Below are positions 59,876-63,719 of a stretch of 63,719 nt of DNA, piece after piece. The translations under genes and the position numbers were made by a program. Within the stretch, counting starts at the first letter, position 1; each line of letters opens with the position of its first letter. The stretch is from the IMG/VR virus record IMGVR_UViG_3300032240_001660, positions 1 to 63,719 of that record; one strand, given 5' to 3'. Source of the DNA: a virus. The notes under the pieces are model-generated. The model searched no databases. It had not been told where the DNA came from and saw only the letters and a list, made by a program, of their open reading frames with translations.

Positions 59876-60014
59876 AATCTTCCTTCTCTTGTTTCAACAA
59901 TCGATAAATGGTCTTATCTTGTTGACGCTTCTTTTGTTGTTTAATCGTTTCATTATCTTCATGCCTTTTAAACTTTGTTTTTATCGGCTTGTAGATTTTC
60001 TTACCCAATAACAT
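59865..60014 (-). CDS. Small basic helical protein (49 aa)
   Basis: GKKIYKPIKTKFKRHEDNET then IKQQKKRQQDKTIYRLLKQE. Strongly basic, suited to nucleic acid. GAGGTAAA precedes the ATG. It lies directly after the ClpP gene (14-base gap), in the same operon. Confidence 0.6.
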   Translation of the reverse strand: MLLGKKIYKPIKTKFKRHEDNETIKQQKKRQQDKTIYRLLKQEKEDYVN

Positions 60015-60028
60015 TTTACCTCACCGCA

Positions 60029-60598
60029 TTAAAAAATATGGTCTGCTATGCCAAGTTCTATTACTTCATCCACAGTCAACCACACATCACTTGGCGGTAG
60101 AAGTTTGGTCTTGATTACTCTAGTGGATAAATCGGTACATTCTTTGATTAAATCAACCATGCGGTTATTCATGTTTTCGTTTTCACGCAATGATGCTTTA
60201 AGGTCGTGATATTTACCTTCTGTATTGTCTGAAAATTGATGACAGAGAATACTTGTGTTCTTAGCGATATATCTTTCACCTTTTGTTCCTGCCACAAAAA
60301 TCATAAAGGCTGCACTCATTATATTACCCATTCCAATTGTGCGAATTGGATGTTTTGAATTACGCATCATATCAATCAACGCAAAGGCATCACAAAGGTT
60401 GCCGCCAGTTGAATTGATATAAAGTGTTAGAAGTTTTTCACGGTCATCCGTGTTTTCAAAAATAACCCACTTCACGGCCTCACCAATCGATTCTTCATTG
60501 ACTTCGCCATTAAGAATGTGAATGTGGCTTTTGAGTAGACCAAGACCAATTACATCATCTGCACCTAACGCAGAATCTTCCCGAATTTTAGTTACCAT
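60029..60598 (-). CDS. clpP: ClpP-like protease with intact catalytic triad
   Basis: A 189-residue ClpP-family serine protease. TLYINSTGGNLCDAFALIDM is the oxyanion-hole strand, GNIMSAAFMIFVAG holds the nucleophile Ser95, ILCHQFSD the His120 and PPSDVWLTVDE the Asp171: spacing nearly identical to E. coli ClpP (97, 122, 171). ClpP forms double heptamers that degrade unfolded or tagged proteins fed by ClpX/ClpA. It overlaps the epimerase gene by 11 bases. With the phage tmRNA it could process tagged peptides; it may alternatively cleave phage proteins. Confidence 0.9.
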   Translation of the reverse strand: MVTKIREDSALGADDVIGLGLLKSHIHILNGEVNEESIGEAVKWVIFENTDDREKLLTLYINSTGGNLCDAFALIDMMRNSKHPIRTIGMGNIMSAAFMIFVAGTKGERYIAKNTSILCHQFSDNTEGKYHDLKASLRENENMNNRMVDLIKECTDLSTRVIKTKLLPPSDVWLTVDEVIELGIADHIF

Positions 60599-61529
60599 CT
60601 TTGTTTTGCCAATTGTAAGCTGTTTGTATAATAGAGATTATATCATGCTTAGGTCGGTATTTCAATATGTCTGAGGCAAAAGAGATATCGGCAAACAGAT
60701 AAGGAGGGTCTCCTGCCCGTCTAGGTTCATACCGATAAGTTACTTTCTCGCCAGTAATCTTTTCAACAAGGTTAACAATTTCTTGTACCGAGTATCCTTT
60801 GCCTGTTCCTAAATTAATAGTCTGCGGTGAATTGTGTTTTGCAAGGTATTCGCCGGCTAATAAATGTGCTTCGGCAACATCACTTACATGAACATAGTCT
60901 CTGACACAAGTACCATCGGGTGTGTCATAGTCATTTCCATAAATTGTGAAGTTATTTAGATTTTGCAGAATTCGAGGAATTAGATGTGTCTCTGGTTGAT
61001 GACATTCACCCATTTCGTTTTCAGGATCCGCACCTGCAAGGTTAAAGTAACGGAAAATAATATAGTTCAAACCCGATTGTTTGATTGCCAGTTCCGCACA
61101 ATACTTACTACCTGCATATGGGTTATTGAAAGGATTTAACTTATCGTTTTCTTTAATCGCATCGGTCTTTGTTTCATAGACACCTGCGGTTGAAGAATAA
61201 ATGATATTGTTCACACCCCAATACTTCATAACATCAAGTAATGTGTTTGTGCCAGACGAATTGTTATGATAAAATGTGGTTGGAAATTTTACTGATTCAC
61301 CAACTTCAATTCTTCCCGCAAGGTGAAAAACTGTATCGATATTTACTTTATCAAAAAGGTGATTTAGTGATTCTTTATCAGTTACATTACAAGGATAAAA
61401 AAGGTCGAGATATTCATTATTGGTATGTTCGATATCCAGACCAACAACTTTCCATCCTGCCTGTTTAAGTGTTTTGGCCAAGTGTGAGCCAAGGTAGCCT
61501 GAAGCACCTGTTATCAATGCAGTTTTCAT
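60588..61529 (-). CDS. galE: UDP-glucose 4-epimerase-like SDR enzyme (GalE)
   Basis: Starting at the ATG at 61529 (ATGA overlap) gives 313 residues. Extended-SDR signatures: TGASGYLGSHLAK (Rossmann), HLAGRIEVGESV, SSTAGVYETK, YAGSKYCAE (catalytic Tyr-Lys) and the ending typical of NDP-sugar epimerases (INLGTGKGYSVQEIV). Probably interconverts UDP-glucose and UDP-galactose or related sugars, for glycosylation with the adjacent transferase. Confidence 0.88.
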   Translation of the reverse strand: MKTALITGASGYLGSHLAKTLKQAGWKVVGLDIEHTNNEYLDLFYPCNVTDKESLNHLFDKVNIDTVFHLAGRIEVGESVKFPTTFYHNNSSGTNTLLDVMKYWGVNNIIYSSTAGVYETKTDAIKENDKLNPFNNPYAGSKYCAELAIKQSGLNYIIFRYFNLAGADPENEMGECHQPETHLIPRILQNLNNFTIYGNDYDTPDGTCVRDYVHVSDVAEAHLLAGEYLAKHNSPQTINLGTGKGYSVQEIVNLVEKITGEKVTYRYEPRRAGDPPYLFADISFASDILKYRPKHDIISIIQTAYNWQNKDGN

Positions 61530-62290
61530 ACCAATTGTATTCCAGGTCCTATTTGTATCGGTTCGAGTATTTGCGTAGTGTATTGTGAGGAGGTCTTCCA
61601 TGGGAAATTATCACCATATTTCATTTGTTGTATTTTGTTACCTTCTTCAAAGAATTCTTTATTGACAGAATTTTCATTTCCATCCAGACGATAACACATA
61701 GTGTGACTGTTGGTACAATCATAATTAGGAAAGTTTTGTTTTAAGTTGTAAAAAAACTGCCTATCTGCACCCCATTGCCCGTACCAAGAATGACCGATAC
61801 GAGTAGCAACATCACGCTTAACGGCAAATGAAGATGTATCAATATGATTGACATTGGGATCAAAATACACAGGCCACTTGCCCAAAGATTCGCAATTATC
61901 TTCGCAAATGAAGTTTCCATCTTTATCATAAATTTTCCTTAACGAATAAACCCAATCATAACCTTTTTGCAGTTTCTTAACCATCTTATCAATGTGGCAA
62001 GGATCAAACCAGTTATCTTCATCGAGGTAACATATAACATCAGCATTGACAAGGAAACTACATGAAGCATATACACGATGACCATACCAACTTTTACCAA
62101 CATTTTCTTCCAATATCACAAATTTAGTTCTGGATGCACCTTCGCAGGTATCAAAAACTTTTCTTCTGTGGTCATACCCATCTATAAAAATATAATGGGT
62201 TAAATTTTTATAAGTTTGTTTATCAACCGATTCGATGCATTTTTGAAGATGCATTGATCCAATCGTTGGTGTTACCACAGCAACTTTCAT
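61526..62290 (-). CDS. Family 2 glycosyltransferase
   Basis: A 254-residue GT-A fold enzyme: VAVVTPTIGSMHLQKCIESV start, YIFIDGYDHRRK, then VICYLDEDNWFDPCHIDKMV with the DED metal-binding motif. C-terminal region ADRQFFYNLKQNFPNYDC. Transfers sugar from an NDP-sugar, possibly to phage DNA, virion proteins or host surface glycans. Operon with the epimerase. Confidence 0.85.
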   Translation of the reverse strand: MKVAVVTPTIGSMHLQKCIESVDKQTYKNLTHYIFIDGYDHRRKVFDTCEGASRTKFVILEENVGKSWYGHRVYASCSFLVNADVICYLDEDNWFDPCHIDKMVKKLQKGYDWVYSLRKIYDKDGNFICEDNCESLGKWPVYFDPNVNHIDTSSFAVKRDVATRIGHSWYGQWGADRQFFYNLKQNFPNYDCTNSHTMCYRLDGNENSVNKEFFEEGNKIQQMKYGDNFPWKTSSQYTTQILEPIQIGPGIQLV

Positions 62291-62292
62291 AA

Positions 62293-62712
62293 TTAATTAT
62301 AAGCTTCTTGTATTAGTTTGGTTGTGAGAAATTTAATACCTAGGTCTTTCTTAATACACTTGATTAACAATTCTGCTTCATCAGGATGCAATGCTTCTAA
62401 AACCGTGGTAAGAATTTTTGTTTGTTTTTCTGGAGGAATATCCGATACACGCTTTGGATGACCGACAATAAACCGATACATTTTAGGCACTTCAAGGTCG
62501 AGATATGTAATGTTTAGTCCGGCAGGTTCTGGTGCGGGTCTGTATGTAGAGGGAACAGGAACATCAAAAATAATGTTCCGATTAAATGCGTATTCCAAGA
62601 AATCGACAAGTCTTGGATGACGATATTTTTTTAATACTGCAATGCGGTCTTGTTTGGTTTCCGCATTAGAAAATTCTTCAAAAATTTCCGAAAATAGTTT
62701 AGCTTCAATCAT
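62293..62712 (-). CDS. Conserved T4-like phage protein, DUF6433-type (139 aa)
   Basis: AETKQDRIAVLKKYRHPRLV, YRPAPEPAGLNITYLDLEVP and LEALHPDEAELLIKCIKKDL match a family I remember as DUF6433, ubiquitous in marine T4-like phages and without known function. The gene is between RNase H and the glycosyltransferase. A replication link is guessed only from its neighbour. Confidence 0.7.
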   Translation of the reverse strand: MIEAKLFSEIFEEFSNAETKQDRIAVLKKYRHPRLVDFLEYAFNRNIIFDVPVPSTYRPAPEPAGLNITYLDLEVPKMYRFIVGHPKRVSDIPPEKQTKILTTVLEALHPDEAELLIKCIKKDLGIKFLTTKLIQEAYN

Positions 62713-63560
62713 TAGAATTCATCAATCACTTCAATAAGGTTTTTGAGACGGTTCGCAATCATGTAATTCATAAACTCTTGTTTAGTTTTACCTTTTGCGT
62801 TCTCATAGGTATGTAGTATCGTTTCTTTTAAGTTCTCAGGTATTTTTGTCAAGTCAATAAGTGTTTCATTCCGTGAGAAATTACGCAACATCAAATCATT
62901 ACAAAAGTCTTTTGGTTCCTGATTCATCCAACCAATAATTTTTGCTTCTGTTATCGGTTTCTGCCTAGTCGCAGTAACAAAACAATCATCAGCACTAAGA
63001 ATATTAGGAATCCCATCACCTTTATCTCCACGAATAATAAGTTGTTTCAGTTGTGCAAGAGGTAGTGGCTCTTTAATGAATTTTTTGAGAATGGGTGAAT
63101 ATTGTTCAACATTAGGATATCTTTGCAATTGTGCAAAGTCTTTATCTGAAGAAAGAATCATAATCTTCTGTGTTGCCGAATACTTTTGCACCAGAGCGGC
63201 AACAATATCATCCGCCTCAGAAGTTTCAATCTCAATCACTTTATATGGAGAATGATTCTTCAACTCATCACGGATTTTATTCAGACAATCAAAGATACTA
63301 CCCCAATCGTGACCAGAAGATTCACGAGCTTTCTTACGACCTGCTTTATAGTGTGGAAAGATTTCACGGCGCCAATAGTTCTTACTATCGCAAGCAATAA
63401 TAATTTCTGGACCGTGAGTCTCTTTGAACTTTTTAACATAGGTACGAATCGTATTTAAAATCATGTGACGAACCAATGTTTCGTCCACGGCAGTCTTAGA
63501 CGAACCGATTTGTTCCATGAGATTGGAGATTGCTACCTGATTGAAGTCGAATATAATCAT
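62712..63560 (-). CDS. rnh: RNase H / 5'-3' exonuclease (T4 Rnh, FEN family)
   Basis: From the ATG at 63560, 282 residues (T4 305): IIFDFNQVAISNLMEQIGSS, EIIIACDSKNYWRREIFPHY, IETSEADDIVAALVQKY, IMILSSDKDFAQLQRYPNVE and a C-terminal helical part, parallel to T4 LIDFSQIALS, VLCIDNAKSGYWRRD, and SSDGDFTQLHKYPNV. Acidic clusters supply the two-metal site. It removes RNA primers from lagging-strand fragments. A TTG at 63581 would add seven residues. Note that here it is far from dsbA, unlike T4. Confidence 0.92.
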   Translation of the reverse strand: MIIFDFNQVAISNLMEQIGSSKTAVDETLVRHMILNTIRTYVKKFKETHGPEIIIACDSKNYWRREIFPHYKAGRKKARESSGHDWGSIFDCLNKIRDELKNHSPYKVIEIETSEADDIVAALVQKYSATQKIMILSSDKDFAQLQRYPNVEQYSPILKKFIKEPLPLAQLKQLIIRGDKGDGIPNILSADDCFVTATRQKPITEAKIIGWMNQEPKDFCNDLMLRNFSRNETLIDLTKIPENLKETILHTYENAKGKTKQEFMNYMIANRLKNLIEVIDEF

Positions 63561-63608
63561 AATATAGTTATTGTATCGCAAAATGCGTTAGTAGTGAGGC
63601 AAACTTGC

Positions 63609-63719
63609 TCACTTAGGGAATGGCCAGTTTGCCTTGCCGTTTTCATCGGTACTTAACTTTGCAGTCGTAGGTTCAAAACCATCACGCTCGGCAATTTTAA
63701 ATATTAAATCATAAACCAA
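63609..63719 (-). CDS. C-terminal end of an unknown gene (partial)
   Basis: Reads VYDLIFKIAERDGFEPTTAK then STDENGKANWPFPK and stop at 63609; the rest lies beyond the window edge. Frame is open to the edge with protein-like composition. A short hairpin GTGAG/CTCAC overlaps the stop. Confidence 0.6.
   Translation of the reverse strand: MVYDLIFKIAERDGFEPTTAKLSTDENGKANWPFPK

Noticed and set aside
63582-63608. Promoter for rnh (TTGCGA...TACAAT)
   Set aside because: The -35 match is poor at correct spacing; a read-through transcript from the partial upstream gene is as likely.
1-63719. Prophage or temperate functions
   Set aside because: No integrase, repressor, attachment site or transposase seen; content is that of a lytic T4-like phage. 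The rest of the genome was not available.

Overview
The window is part of the genome of a T4-like myovirus (contractile-tailed, strictly lytic in appearance). It is visibly AT-rich. I see no integrase, transposase, CRISPR array or ordinary tRNA gene. Many proteins match T4 gene products from memory (gp2, 4, 5, 6, 7, 8, 13, 14, 25, 26, 32, 33, 48, 53, 54, 59, DsbA, RNase H), but with the layout and accessory genes typical of environmental T4-like phages. No searches were run: product names rest on remembered motifs, lengths and gene order. The tmRNA tag (ANDSQFALAA) and the two-piece tmRNA design suggest a proteobacterial host, perhaps betaproteobacterial; this is inference.

Layout. (1) 1-39176, minus strand: late structural genes. 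Read in the direction of transcription they run gp48, gp53, hub (gp27-like), gp5, an unknown, a PAAR tip, gp25, gp6, gp7, repeat fibre, lectin-like protein, gp8, a 2011-residue DUF4815-type protein, then about 16 kb of fibre and adhesin genes in the place of T4 genes 9-12/wac, then gp13 and gp14. The fibre block holds two copies of a module of small head-like proteins followed by a glycine-rich adhesin. (2) 39209-46346, plus strand: gp4, gp2-like, gp54-like, gp26 with a candidate -1 frameshift extension, and two paralogous hub/tape-measure-like proteins, the second carrying a T4-type lysozyme and an M15 peptidase. A strong terminator closes the convergent junction. (3) 46393-63719, minus strand: replication and early/middle genes. 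These include gp32, a nucleotidase, gp59, gp33 and DsbA in T4 order, lysis-type genes, a 2OG oxygenase, a circularly permuted tmRNA gene, a nuclease, many small early genes, ClpP, an epimerase, a glycosyltransferase and RNase H.

Regulation is readable. Late-type boxes of the form [ACG][AC]TAAATA lie upstream of many late genes, and the late co-activator gp33 is encoded here. Early genes have near-perfect host sigma70 promoters (TTGACA, 17 bases, TATAAT), several with the extended start TTGACAATT and with hairpins nearby.

The most notable find is the phage tmRNA at 52388-52684. It has the permuted two-piece arrangement, an encoded CCA, a G3-U70 pair, an ANDSQFALAA tag and a consensus promoter. 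The same early region encodes a ClpP with an intact catalytic triad. Together they could form a phage-borne ribosome-rescue and tagged-protein-degradation module. Other notable points are the frameshift site in gp26, relocation of the tail lysozyme from gp5 to a hub protein, a hairpin that hides a ribosome-binding site around a late promoter (as in T4 gene e), evenly spaced repeats in the gp32 leader, and a structured RNA of unknown class at 55463-55614.
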